Of a stretch of 64,000 bases of DNA, positions 47,192-59,080 are shown in pieces. The stretch is taken from the NCBI GenBank assembly GCA_014529385.2, contig CM043953.1:75773372-75837371 (forward strand), given 5' to 3'. Both the position numbers and the translations under genes were made by a program. The stretch's first letter is position 1; each line of letters opens with the position of its first letter. Source of the stretch: Adiantum capillus-veneris (Eukaryota; Streptophyta; Polypodiopsida; Polypodiales; Pteridaceae). The notes under the pieces are model-generated. The model saw only the letters and a list, made by a program, of their open reading frames with translations. It was not told the DNA's origin and made no database searches.

Positions 47192-47203
47192 TAGTATCAG
47201 AGC
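47192..47203 (+). other. Primer binding site of copy 3
   Basis: TAGTATCAGAGC, one change from the plant initiator tRNA-Met type TGGTATCAGAGC, one base after the LTR end. Confidence 0.8.
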
Positions 47204-47599
47204 TATTGGTTTCTCTTTTCTTGCTTAAGAAGAGAGGTCCTTAATTTTTCAATGAAAGGATGGGCCTGTTCATTTGCAATAGAGTAAGTGGGACAGGGAT
47301 CTATTATCTTGGTTTAGAAGGACTTAGTTTGAGGTACACGGTTGGGAACTATATTTTTAATAGTGGAGTCTCTCGGGGCTTGCCTTTGGCTTTACCATTA
47401 TTGAGCTATGAGCAAACTCAATAGGAACCATAATCAATTGAGCAATGTTAGACCCTCTCCACTAGTCTTTGCAATTAACAGTGTCTAAACCACGCGTGTG
47501 GCTACTTGAGGACTGATTCTCAAAGGTAAAGAAGAGTAGCGACTAAATTTTTTGAGGGTACCAAAGCATAAAGTAAATCTATACATAACTTTAATTAGC

Positions 47600-48990
47600 A
47601 TGGCTGACAATAACCAAGAGAGTAGAATAAACTTGATAACTTTGATTTTTCACATGAAGATGCTAATGATGATGCCCCATGTTTGTTAATTATCTTGTTA
47701 CTAGGTTGCAGAAAGCTATGGGCAGCCCTGTTTTGCAAACCGAAGTTACTCAACAACTTTGTGCTTATGGGATTTTCCTTCCTCTCCAAGCAAAGAGAGA
47801 GCTTAGGAGGACTCTTTATGAGACCCCCAAAAGAAGACTCTCTCCCATACAAGAGGAGGAATCCAAAGAACAAATTAATGAATCTCTAAGTTCCTCTGAA
47901 GATGTGGCTCCACAAAGATGGCAGTCTAGACGATCGCCAACTCCTCCTAAGAGGAAATGGCCAACCCACAGTCCTTCTCCTTGTCACTCCGAAAGGGAAG
48001 AGAGGAAATAAAGGAAGAAAAAGGCAAGAAAGAGGTCACCCTCTTCTCCTTCTTCTTCACCTTCCTCCTCTTCCAACAAAATCTATGGCTATTCTCGTAG
48101 AGAATACAAGAGGGGAGGACATTGCAAATCTTACCCTACATGGCAAAGGTCCCAAAAGCTCAAGAAGTTCAAAGAGGGAGGAAAGAGTATCTCTTTTCTC
48201 ACCTATGATGGCACCTTTGGTGCTACCGACTTCATCCAGCAATTTGATGCGGCCTTTGGAGACGAGGGCTTCACGGAGTCCTCCAAGCTACACCATGTAG
48301 GTATGCACTTCTAGAAATTGGCTCGTTAATTGTGGGCTAGCCTTTGTGGCAACGGCGAATCCCCAAAGACATGGAAAACTCTACGAGTTTCCATCATGAA
48401 ACAATTCCTTGCAAAGCGATGCAAAGGACAAAGTGCTTACCGAATGGCGGAGTTGGAAGCTTCTCTCCCATAAGTCTATCCACAAATACGTAGACAAGTT
48501 TTGGAATTTACATCTCAAGGCTACTATCTTTCAAAAGATAGACTTCGTCGAGCAAAAGTAACAGTTTTGTGCGGAATTACCTGAAGAAATGGTCGAGTAC
48601 GTCAACTCCCAATGGCCTTGTTCTATCACCGAAGTAATCCACCACAGTATGGTTGGTTTGAGCATCAATCCAACAAGGGGCTAGAAGGAATGTCAAGCCC
48701 ATGGAAAGAAAATACAAAAGTGATGCAAAGGGGAAAACCAATGCCCAAAAATTTTCCTAAGGCAATTCCAACAACAACAACAACAATCGGTCCAAGGAGA
48801 AGGGAGTTTACAAAGGTAAAAACAAACTCTCTCCTGAAGATCTTAAAGCTTTTTGCAAGGACTATAATTGTTTTAAATGTGGGGAGCAAGGACATGGCTA
48901 TCGTTCTTGTCCCAAGAGAAATTCCCGCAATGAGACTCCTACAGCGTCCACCATCAAAGCTCCAAAAGAGGATGCTCACCGCAAAGGATC
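47600..48990 (+). pseudogene. gag of copy 3
   Basis: ATG at 47600 (MADNNQES, compare MADNSKES in copy 1). A frameshift follows within about 45 bp and the frame reopens at 47679-48011. The basic/serine-rich stretch, YDGTFGAT capsid motif and further capsid segments follow in changing frames. The zinc knuckle CFKCGEQGHGYRSC is at 48869-48910. A short deletion after GATGGCACCTTTGGTGCTAC (about 48225) removes the DKVLA part. Confidence 0.85.
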
Positions 48991-50515
48991 GCCTCTCTCC
49001 TATGCTTGGGGAATGGTAAGGGAGCATGATGCCTTCATCTTGTTTGACCCTAGCTCTACTCACAAATTCATATCAACGGAGTTGGCCACCGAATTCAGCA
49101 TTCAATCTTTCAAGATGGGAGATATTGTAACGATTGACACCGCTTTCAAGGGACAGCAAGCCTCCGTTACTCCCTTAATTGGAAATTTGAGGCTTCATGT
49201 CCAAAGCTATGTCGACAAAGAAGACTTTTTCATCTCTCCTCTCCAACATGAGAATGCTATCCTACGGGCACCATGGTTCAACCGCATGGCTACCAACATG
49301 AAGTTCCCTGAAAGGAGAATCTACTTCACCTACAGCGGAAAGAGCATGTATATAGATGCTAGTTAGTACTATACCACTTGTAAATCCTCCTGCTTTTGAT
49401 AAATCATAGAAAAACTCAATTTTTGCTTACAGGATTTTTGTCAAAGAGTCCCTAAAAGGTCCTAAAGTTTCATCAAATATAGATGGTAAGAATCAAGAAG
49501 AGTTAGACTTGTCTAATGTTCTAAAAGGATTCCAAGGTGTGTTCATCGATGATATCCCTATGGACTTACCTCCAAAACGAGGGGATGATGAACATCACAT
49601 TGAGCTCCTACCAGGAAACTTGTCCTCTAACAAGCCTCCTTATCGAGTTTCTCAAGCTCAACAAGAGGAGATCATGAGGCAAGTACAAGAATTGGTTGAA
49701 AAAGGGATGGTGAGGCCTAGCTCCTCTCCCTTTTGTTCTCCAGCCCTTTTAGTGCAAAAGAAAGATGGTACATACCATATGTGTGTGGACTATCGAGCAC
49801 TAAACCGTATCACTATCAAAAATAGATTTCCCGTGCCTCGGGTAGAACATCTATTTGATAAGCTACAAGGCTCTACATACTTCAGTAGGATTGACCTTAA
49901 AAGTTGCTATCAACAAATAAGGACAGTTAATGAAGATATCCTAAAGACCGCATTTTGTACAACGTTTGGCCTTTATGAATATCCAGTCATGCCTTTTGGC
50001 TTGACCAATGCACCAGCCACGTTCAATTGTTTAATGGAAAAAATCTTTAGATCCTACTATGCAAAGTCACTGGAGTGTTAATGATATCTCCATCTACTCC
50101 AAGTCCTTGGAGGAACACAAGAAACATGTATAAGTGATTTTTCAAGCATTGAGGGAGAACAAGCTTTTTCTCAATTAAAAGAAAAGCGAATTTTTCCTTC
50201 AAGAGATTCAATAATTAGGTCATATTATCTCTCAAGATTGTATCTGTATGGATCCATCAAAGTTAGAGGTATTAAAAGCATGGTCTAATCCAAGGAATCT
50301 ACATGAGCTAAGAAGATTTATTGGTATGTGTGCATACTCTAGACCCTTCACAGCAAAATTCTCTCAAACAGCATTGAACCATTACATGACTTAACAAAGA
50401 AGAATGTTAAGTACTCATCATGGACTGCTAAGGAGCAAAATGCTTTTGACAAGCTCAAAGAGAAGCTTACCTCCCAACCAGTTCTTATGCTTCCAAATCT
50501 CTCAAAGCCACATAG
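48991..50515 (+). pseudogene. Protease and RT of copy 3
   Basis: The protease frame 49013-49366 has the active-site segment reading FDPSSTHKF, where D-S/T-G is expected. The RT frame 49509-50081 has DDIPMDLPPKRGDDEHHIEL, KDGTYHMCVDYRALNRI and MPFGLTNAPATFN. At 50075-50090 the sequence for the FFDD catalytic motif is shortened and shifted, so both aspartates are lost. RNase H is deleted. Confidence 0.85.
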
Positions 50516-51700
50516 CGGCATTCAACCTACTCTTCAAGGAGTAGAGACGTACTTCTATCGGCCTATCATGAAAGTGGACATACAAGAGGGAAGCAACCTG
50601 GATTACTCCAGTCATTGCCAATCTCCAATTCACCATGGGAGAGTATATCCATGGATTTTATCTTTGGATTACCCAAGTCTATCCATGGGAATACGGGAAT
50701 ATGGACAATAGTAGACAGATTTAGCAAGCAAGCACACTTTATTCCTATCACAAAGACTAAAAGACTATTAAGGCACACAAAATGGCAACTCTCTTCATAT
50801 CTCATATTTTCAAACACCATGGATTTCCAACATCCATCGTGTCAAATAGAGATCCTAGAATGACCAGTAGTTTTTGGAAACATCTCTTTGAAAAACTAGT
50901 ACAAGATTGAATTTCTCTTCGGCCTATCACCCACAAACGGATGGCCAAAGTGAGATAGCCGATCTTACTATTCTTGATCTACTAAAGACTTATGTTCTAG
51001 AAGTAGATCAATGCTCAATGGGAAAAGTACTTACCTCTTGTAGAGTATGCGTACAATAATATTTTCCATACTTCTACGAGAAAAGCACCTCTTGAAATCA
51101 TAGAGGGAAGACCTAAAAGTCCCTTGCTACTTAAAGTACATGGGAAGATCTTTGCATGCCGATGAGTATAGCCGTGACCTACAAGACTCTATCCAAAAGA
51201 TTAAGGAGGCTTTATCCATCTCTCAACAAAGCAAAAAGCTACTACTGACAAGAACAGAAGGGCCTTAACGTTTAAAGAAAATGATTGGGTCTTACTTAAG
51301 TTTCCCAAGGCTCGATTGAGGCAAACGACGGGCAAAATTTCTATGGGCCATCAAAGGTATTATGCTAAATTAGCAAAAAGATACTATGGTCCTTTTCAAA
51401 TCTTGAAGACAATCAATGAGATGGCTTATCAACTCAAGTTGCCCAACTTTAAGCCCTACAGAGGAGATCCACCAAGTGAACCAATTATTGAAGACCCTCC
51501 CAAAATCAAAGACCACAAAGAGGTGTTGCAACCCAAAGCTATCCTTTGGCATGAATACAAATTACTACGACATGGTAATATTATTCGATGGTATCTTAAG
51601 TTCAAAAATTATCCTTTTGAAGATGCTAGATGGATGCAAGGAATACACCTTAAGGATAGTATGAACCTTGTCAATGCTTACAATGCTAGATAATAGTAAG
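50516..51700 (+). pseudogene. Integrase and chromodomain of copy 3
   Basis: Starts within HSGIQPTLQGVETYFYRP. The zinc-finger cysteines are deleted. The core shows MDFIFGLPKS, then a stop and shift near 50755, SNRDPR (first aspartate changed to asparagine) and a readable glutamate. The last frame 51316-51693 has RYYGPFQILK, lacks the NHWLIHNAFHVSLL segment by an in-frame deletion, and ends in the chromodomain (WYLKFKNYPFEDARWMQG). Confidence 0.83.
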
Positions 51701-52056
51701 CAAATGTACATGTTTCTTTTAAATGACCAATTTTTTTGTCTTATAAGACTAATTCACTTTTTATTGTGCACAAGTTTAAATAGTATGCATGCTTAAAATC
51801 ATGTTTGTGATGACGACGTCTCTCAAACACCACGTAAAATTTTTCATTCTACTTGGGAGAATGAAATGGACTAAAGAGCAGACATGCTTGTGGTAACGAC
51901 GTCTCCCAAGCACAAAATGGATTAGTCATCCATTCTGGAATGATATTGTAGGGTAAAAAGGGATCCTCTACCCGCTAAGAAACATTGACTAATGACTAAG
52001 GCTTTATCTATTCTACCTTATAGTCGAGGATGACTATGATTTCAAGAGAGAGGTAA
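51701..52056 (+). other. 3' untranslated region and polypurine tract of copy 3
   Basis: Homologous to 4047-4402. Ends TTTCAAGAGAGAGGTAA before the LTR. No gene seen. Confidence 0.7.
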
Positions 52057-52762
52057 TGTCACAAAAACTAATATCTAACCAACCCAAATGATTTTCTCAT
52101 ATTAATCTGATCATTTAATGTGGGAGAATAGACGGGAGCAAGGGTTAAGAATATAGACGTGCTTACGGGTCTATCTCAACACGGGGCCAATGGTAAAGGG
52201 GTCCTTATGAGAGATGATCTCTTAAAGAGCGAGGCTAATGGAGCTTAAAGACCTTAGGGTTAGCTTCATTAAAGACCTCCAAAGGTTAGTGTTAAAAGTC
52301 CTTTGACCTTAGGTAAGCTAGGGTTGTGCTTGAGGTGGGAACCTGGCCCAAAGTTGAGGGGCTTGAGGTGTCACAAAAGTCAGCAATATCCCTACAAGGA
52401 GGGGGGCGAGCCATGCAAGTAGGGGGGATGGTTGGATGACCTCTCTCTCTCCCCCAAAGGGCACCTTTGCTCAAGAGGCAAGAAGGACACATGTCAAGCC
52501 CCTAGCTAGGTTGCCCTCAAGGAGTGTCCAAAGCCTATTGGTTGGTCCCTAGAGAGGTCCAATGAGCAATTAGCTAATTAAATTCTTTTATCAAGCCCTC
52601 TCTCTCTAAGAGGAAAGGAGGACACTTGTCCAAGGACTACCTCTATTGCTAAGTAATGAACAAGCTTGTGATTGGCTAGGCTTGGAAAGGCCAATGAGCT
52701 TTCACCTTGAGCTAGAAGAGGGTGTCGACCCAAGCAAGGAGGGGGATTTTTTTTAGGATATA

Positions 52763-52804
<42 letters not shown>

Positions 52805-52903
52805 GTGTGAAGTGCAAAGTGGAAGAGATCCATTTCCTTCTCCAAGCTAGTAGGGAAGTTGAGAGCCTACACCAACACTCTTGGCTATGGAATGCAAATC
52901 CAA
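52057..52903 (+). repeat. 3' LTR of copy 3, 3'-truncated
   Basis: From TGTCACAAAAACTAATATC to GGAATGCAAATCCAA, then an abrupt change to unrelated pol sequence. CT array 52764-52801; unlike the 5' LTR there is no CA run after it. Confidence 0.88.
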
Positions 52904-54345
52904 GTGATCTGAAAGTCTTGCTAGGAGAATTTGAAGATGTTTTTCCTATTGATTTGCCAAAGGGTTTACCTCCTGAAAGAGGTGAAGTAGATCATGCTAT
53001 TGATTTAATTCAAGATGCAAAGTCTATCTGTAAACCACCTTAATGATTAGGAAAATCACAACACTTAGAAATAGAAAAACAATTGCATGACTATCAAGCC
53101 TTATTGAACCCAACAATTCTCCATGGGCTTTGCCAATCTTAGTGGTGAGCAAAGAAGATGGTTATATGCAACTTTGTTTCAATTAAAGAGCACCAAACAA
53201 TCTCACAATAAAAAATAGGTTACCTATGCCTAGAATGAAAGGTTGCCAAGTATTTTACAAAGGTCAACTTACAATCTAGTTATCATCATATTAAAATACA
53301 AGTTGAAGATGTTGAACAAACAGCCTTTAGAACTAGATATGGGCATTATGAGTTTTTGATAACGCCTTTTGAGCTTACCAATGCACCAACTACTTTTATG
53401 AAGCTGATGAATAGTGTTATATGACCCTATCTAGGCAAATTTGTAGTAGTCTTTCTTGATGACATCATCATCTATAGTCATGCTCGAGAGGAGCATTTAG
53501 AACATTTTAGAAAAGTGTTCCAATTGCTCAAAGAACATTCTCTTTATACAAAGGAATCCAAATGTGAAATATCTTGGTCAATTCATTTGTAAAGATGGAA
53601 TCAATATAGATCCAAAAGAGGTCCAAGCCATTTTTCAACGGCTTGAAGCTAAGAATCTAGCACAGTTGCAAATTTTCTCAATAATGTGAGGATTTTATCA
53701 TAGATTCATTGAATATTATGCCAAGATAGCAATTCCCATGACTAGCCACCTCAAAGGAAAGGGAAAAACCTTTGAGCGGAGGGAAAACCAAATGAAAAGT
53801 ATGAAGTAATTGAAGGTGGCAATAGCTACGACTCCATTTTTATACACTTAGTGGATCCCAATAAACCTTCTGTGGTTGAGATAAATGCTCGTAAGTTTGT
53901 GGTCGGTGCATTTCTAACTCAAGAGGTTCACCAATAGCATTTGAAAGTAAAACGTTAGACCATGCACAACAAAATCACTCAGTATATGAGAGGGAGTTGT
54001 ATGTTATTGTCCATGCATTGAAGAAATGGAAACACTATTTATATGGTGCTAAGGTTATGATAGCGTTTGATCAGGAAAGCATTAAGTGGCTTTCCAATCA
54101 AAAAGTAATGTAAAGGTCGTAAGGCTAGATGGGTTGAAGTCTTGAAAGAGTGTGATTATGAGCTTAGGTATTGTAAAGGGAAATTTAATGTGGTGGAAAA
54201 TTCCCCTAGCAAGATGCCTATGATCAATGAATTGAGTTTTACTCGATTTAATAGTGATTTGATTGAATCATTAAGAGGGAAATGTCAAGTTGATCCTGCA
54301 TATTCCAAAATATGGGAAACCATCCACAAAGGGGATCCAGATTAA
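52904..54345 (+). pseudogene. RT and RNase H of copy 4
   Basis: DLKVLLGEFEDVFPIDLPKG and LPPERGEVDHAIDLI open a broken RT. NLTIKNRLPMPRM, HIKIQVEDVEQTAFRT, HYEFLITPFELTNAPTTF and FVVVFLDDIIIYSHA follow, so the catalytic FLDD is intact. The RNase H region (about 53850-54200) keeps YERELYVIVHALKKWKHYL and ends ELRYCKGKFNVVENSPS (ADALSR type lost). Stops and shifts throughout. Confidence 0.85.
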
Positions 54346-55200
54346 GAGGTTTCCAATGAGAATGAAGCATTGATGGGTGCTTTACAAGGATTCAAGTGGA
54401 AGAATTTTTCCATAGATAATGGTTATCTACTCTAAAATGGTAGGGTATGTGTCCCAAAAGATGAAAAGATTAGGCACTAGATACTCTATGGGTGTCATGG
54501 CAGTCCCAAGTGCCGGATACCCAGGTGTAAACAAGACTTACAGTATTGTTAAAAGGCAATTTTATTGGTTTGGAATACATAAGTACGTCCTAGGATATGA
54601 TGTGGTTAATGCTATATCAATAAGGTTGAAAGGCCTAAGATGGGAGTCTTACTCCATCCATTAGACATTCCTTCATAGAAATGGGAGAGTATCGCCATGG
54701 ATCTTCTAGTTGGATTACCTAGAACACAAAGGGGGCCACGAATCTGTCTGGGTAATAGTGGATAGATTAACCAAAATAGCTAGGTTTATTCCAACTAAAT
54801 CTAATGTTAAAACTCTTTAATTGGCTAAATTATTTGTAGAAAATCTCTATCAACTATATGGTTTACCAACAGACATTGTGTCAAATAGAGCTAGGAAATT
54901 TAATAGCCATTTTTGAAACTAAGCATGAGTACATATGAGCATCTTCAAATTGATGGTCAAACTCAAAGGGTTAATCAAATTCTAGAAGATATGCTATGAG
55001 CATATGTAAGTAAACGGAAAACTAATTGGAAGAGTATTTGCCTATAGTACAGTTTGCATATAATAATGGCAAGCACCCTTCTAGTGGATATAGTCCATTT
55101 ATTTTAATGTATGGGTTTCAGCCTAGATCTCCTTTTGCAATAGGATTGCAAAAGGAAAAACTTCGAGCAACTAATTAGAAGATATGAATGAAATTCTTGA
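54346..55200 (+). pseudogene. Integrase core of copy 4
   Basis: GYPGVNKTYSIVKRQFYWFG resembles the zinc-binding segment, but its cysteines are gone. Then WESIAMDLLVGLPRT, WVIVDRLTKIARFIPTKS, LYQLYGLPTDIVSNRARKF, DGQTQRVNQILEDML and FAYNNGKHPSSGYSPF. The DDE triad reads D, N (in SNRA) and Q (in QTQR), so two of three catalytic acids are replaced. Confidence 0.82.
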
Positions 55201-56443
55201 CACTAGTTTGGTACCAAAAAGAACACTTCAGTGTATTTTTTTCTCGAGTTTAAGTAAAATGGTACATTAACTCTAGAAAAGTTCTCAATAAATGCTTTTA
55301 TAAAGTTATAAAATAATAATCCCCTACTTTTGTACACAAACTCAATAGTAACTACAATTATGAAAAGAACCTACACAAAACAACAGTTGATTTTCACTAA
55401 AACACGTATCCTACTCTTTCAAAAAAATGAGCAGGGTGCATGCAATAATCCATGGTAACTAATTATATATGTGCTTAACATTTTTGCAACTCGCATGTGA
55501 AAGAAAACTCTTTGTGACGAGAATCAAATATACAAGTTTTGCAAGTCAAATATGAAACATTTGTGAATTCAATTCGAGACCACATAAAAAAATTTATATC
55601 TAAATTTTCATTGTCTTATGCGGCATATGTACTAGATCTACCACTCCCTTACTTAATGTGATACTATTCGATAGTTATATAGGCATTTTGGTGATTCATG
55701 TCATATTCCAAAAACTACACATGTTGATATTCTTACTTTTTATTTATCAAAGATTAGCCTTAAAATAAATGCCACTTCTAGATTTTTTCATTCATCGCAC
55801 TTATTTGTATACAAATCCCTCATAGGGACACAATTGGGGAATCTGTATGTACATGTTCATTGGGATTTCATAACAATGGTTGTTTTTTCTTGAATGAGCT
55901 TAAATTACAAGATTCTTGTGAGTTTGAAACCTTGAAAAATGCTTAGTTGATAGGTGTTGGCCTATAGATACATTATAGACATTTAGTTTTGCCCCATACC
56001 CTCATCATTTTAATGACAGATGCTTTGAAAGCCCAAAATTTTCCTCTTTGTCAGTGTTTTCAGGATTTGGGTTTTTTTAATTATAATAAAAATTTGGTGA
56101 AAGAACTAAGTTATGAAGCTTGATTGCTTGTTATAATAAGTTTTTCCTTGTACACAAACCTTGAAATCTATTAAAAAATCTCTTGACAAGTATATTCAAT
56201 TTATGAAAATTTTGTTAAAATTGCATCAAATTTTTATGATTTTTCCATCTTAAAACTTACCGTCGTAATCTAATATGGTATTTAGTTTGACAAATAAAAA
56301 ATGTGTCTATGTTCTTCACCTCAAATTGACCTAAGATATGAACATGACCTATAAATCCTATTTGTAGCTTCACTAACTAATTATAACAAGGTGCTTGAAA
56401 AGCAAGACACTTTAGTGTCTCAGGACCAATTATAGAACTAGTG
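55201..56443. mobile_element. CACTA-like non-autonomous element inside copy 4
   Basis: 1243 bp from CACTAGTT to its inverted end AACTAGTG. The subterminal ACACTTCAGTGT (left) and ACACTTTAGTGT (right) are matching inverted motifs. The flanking 3-mers are TGA and TTA, a possible 3-bp duplication with one change. The interior is AT-rich without a transposase frame. Integrase sequence is recognisable on both sides, which supports an insertion. Confidence 0.6.
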
Positions 56444-57030
56444 TTAAACTTGCCAAAGATGGGATTTAAAAGGCTCAAAATATTCAGACAGCTAAAGACT
56501 TTTTAGAATATATGAATGAAATGCTCTAACTTGTTAAAGGCAATATTAAAAAGGCTCAAGATAAAGCAAGGACATACACTGATTTACATAAAAGGATTGT
56601 TACCTTTGAGGAAGGGAAGCAAGTCCATTTCAAAGTGCCTGAAAAGTCTAAAACCATGAAAACCGGACCATGTCCAAAATTATCACCAAGGTATTATGGA
56701 ACTTGCACAACACTAAAGAGAGTTGAAGATATGCCTTACAAACTCCAGTTACCACAGACAAGTGGCATACTTCCAGTATTCCACTTTAGTATACTCAAAA
56801 AGAAGTTGGATCAATTTGATAATCTTATTTAAGATGATCACGTAGTATAACTCATCCATAATCTCGTCCATATGAGCCAGAGATAATATTAGACACTAAA
56901 GAAAAAAGAATCAAAAATATAACTTATAAAGAGTGTTCAATTAAGTGGAAAGATTGTGCTAAAGAGAGTTTAACATCAGAGCAAGCATGCATTATTCAAA
57001 AAAGATTTCCCAATTTTAGGATTACTCATT
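56444..57030 (+). pseudogene. Integrase C-terminus and chromodomain of copy 4
   Basis: AKDFLEYMNEML, VKGNIKKAQDKARTYTDLHKR, SPRYYGTCTTLKRVEDMPYK (GPY/F type), LQLPQTSGILPVFHFSILKK, then after a stop RPYEPEIILDTKEKRIKNIT, YKECSIKWKDCAKESLTSEQ, KRFPNF, a chromodomain-like tail as in plant chromoviruses with ILD...KW...ATWE patterns. Confidence 0.75.
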
Positions 57031-57174
57031 CCAATGAAATTTTCGCAGACAAGTGTGACTCATACTATATTGGGGCATGCGCATACTACATGGAGCTAGG
57101 GGGATGGCTTATCATGGGAACCACCTCTTAACATAAATAAGGGCCAAGAGGACCAAGTGTCACGATAGCCCGGT

Positions 57175-57175
<1 letters not shown>

Positions 57176-57218
<43 letters not shown>
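57176..57218. repeat. Poly-G run of 43 bp
   Basis: 43 uninterrupted G flanked by CCCGGTC and TCGGTAGG. A GT-rich tract with GCGTGCGTGCGC follows at 57279-57335. Confidence 0.9.
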
Positions 57219-57219
<1 letters not shown>

Positions 57220-57275
57220 CGGTAGGTTCCTTTATGCACGAGATGGGTGGCAGTCCATGAAGGGGGTGGTGGTTG

Positions 57276-57310
<35 letters not shown>

Positions 57311-57335
57311 CGTGTGCGTGCGTGTGCACGCGCGT

Positions 57336-58690
57336 GCATGGCTCCCTGATCTTGAAGTTGGTTACCATTGTGATATTCTCCTATAATCAAAGTTTATGAC
57401 ATTCACAATGAATTACACTTACCACTCAACGAGGTTCATGATGAGAAAAGTCTTTTGGAATATGAAATAGAGTCTTTTCTTTCTAAAGCAAGGTGCTTCA
57501 ATCTTAAAAAATCAAGAAGAAAAACAACCTAGGGAATGAAAAAAGTGATAAACCACAAACAGTGCAAGGCCTCCTTAGCAACAAATCCAACGAAGAACAT
57601 GAATCCCTAGATAAGAGTGGTTATAGACATGTCATTTTACAAGTTTCTTTCATTTAGTTTGTAGTGGGAACATCATATGTGACAAATATCAACCTAGTTG
57701 ATATTTGTCAAATATCAACCTAGTTGGCACTGGATAAACACTAACACAAGATGTGTGAATATTGGCACGAGTACTAGTGTCCAAAGACACAAGTACTAGT
57801 GTCCAAAGACAAGATTAAAAATCCCGACTCCTTGGTGGGGACACTTGTATAACATTGACACCAACACTTTTAGCGTTTGTATCAGGGTATTATATCCAAC
57901 TATTGATATTCATGCTCATATCAATGTTGATACCGACTTTTTTCTTGCTAAGGGCATCGGAAGGATGGCTCCTTTGAGGAAAAGGGTTCGAGCAAGGACC
58001 TAGCAAGGGGCTATGAGTTGGTGGCTTGGGAAAGGGGCCTTATATGGCCAAAGGATGAATAAGGGCATGGTTGGGTGGTGAATCACAATCCTTTTCCCTT
58101 GTCCTCTCATTGGTGAGTGGATCTGAGAGAGAAGGGGGATTTGCATGCATGTAGGAGTCTTGAGAGGCCAAGGAGTTTCAAGGGGGAGAAGGAACCATGG
58201 GCATGAGCCCTTGCACACACAACAAGAGGGTTGAGTGGCCAAAGAGTTTCAAGGGGGAGAAGGATTTGTGGGCATGATCCCTTGCACACACAATAAGGTC
58301 GACCTCGACTTGCATGAATTCAGCAAAATGAGCATCTTGTGGAGATTGCAAGGTAGAGAGGGGACTTTCACATCTCTGTAGTGCAACCAAGGTAAGCCTG
58401 AAGAGGATGCAAGAACTTCTTCTCTCTCTCATTCATTGTTATATTGTAGCCACCACTGAAGTGAGATCGATTTCATAAATTGATAAGTGGGCATCCAAGG
58501 TGACCAAAGGTCCACCAATGGGGTCGCTCCCATGAGAAGCAAGCCGTCAAAACCTTGGACCTTGAAGGTTTTGAAGCCTGGGTTTCATAGTGCTCCTTAT
58601 TTTATTACCTTCATATATGATGTAACTTGTAATAGCAAGATATATCCATTATAGCACAAGCATTTTGTACCACTCAAAAATGAAATTTAT
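57336..58690. other. Unassigned sequence with short tandem duplications
   Basis: Tandem duplicates: about 23 bp (CAAATATCAACCTAGTTG) at 57685-57727; about 21 bp (AGTACTAGTGTCCAAAGACA) at 57767-57808; 71 bp (GAGAGGCCAAGGAGTTTCAA and on) at 58162-58303. Minus-strand frames at 58000-58432 follow the 71-bp repeat and show no motif. Confidence 0.6.
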
Positions 58691-58694
58691 ATGC

Positions 58695-59080
58695 ATAGAA
58701 TCAATTAGACAAGAAATTTAAGTGCTTAAGGACTGATAATGATGGAGAATATGCCTTACATGAACTTTAGTATTTTTGTGATCTAAATGGCATTAAGAGA
58801 GAGCTTAATGCTCCTCATATGCTTGCCCAAAGTGGAGTTGCTAAGATGATAAATATCACGATTCTAGAGAAAGTCTGCAATATGTTATCTCATGTTAACC
58901 ATATACCAATGATGGCACTAGATGGTGGTATTCTAGAGAAAGCCTACAGTAGATGTAAATGAATATTTGATTGTGAATCCTTTAAGCATTTGCTAAAAGA
59001 TATATTGAACCAAAGCCACAAAAATGCATTTTCCTTGTTTACGGAGAAGTGTTCGAAATATGGCTGTAGTGCCACACCCT
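58695..59080 (+). pseudogene. Copia-type integrase fragment
   Basis: Frame with CLRTDNDGEYALHEL, a stop, YFCDLNGIKRELNAPHMLAQ, SGVAKMINITILEKVCNMLS. This is the LRTDNGGEF...NGI...PQQNGVAERKNRT segment of copia integrase, with the catalytic glutamate replaced (VAKM). A decayed stretch (about 58960-59070) resembles the region before RT. Nothing else of the element is clear. Confidence 0.7.

Larger units (their letters stand above)
46205..52903 (+). mobile_element. Ty3/gypsy chromovirus copy 3, both LTRs truncated
   Basis: Same subfamily as copy 2. The 5' LTR lacks roughly its first 500 bp and the 3' LTR lacks its end. Inside are a primer binding site, gag with zinc knuckle, a protease and RT segment, and integrase remains. 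Two internal deletions are visible against copy 2: about 0.58 kb taking RNase H (junction near 50512) and about 50 bp taking the integrase cysteines (junction near 50588). Confidence 0.93.
52904..57030 (+). mobile_element. Different chromovirus (copy 4), pol only, with nested insertion
   Basis: A Ty3/gypsy element from another lineage than copies 1-3. RT is followed by RNase H, integrase, the GPY/F segment and a chromodomain. No LTR, gag or protease was found: the left side is cut by the LTR of copy 3. A CACTA-like element (55201-56443) splits the integrase C-terminal region. Confidence 0.85.
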
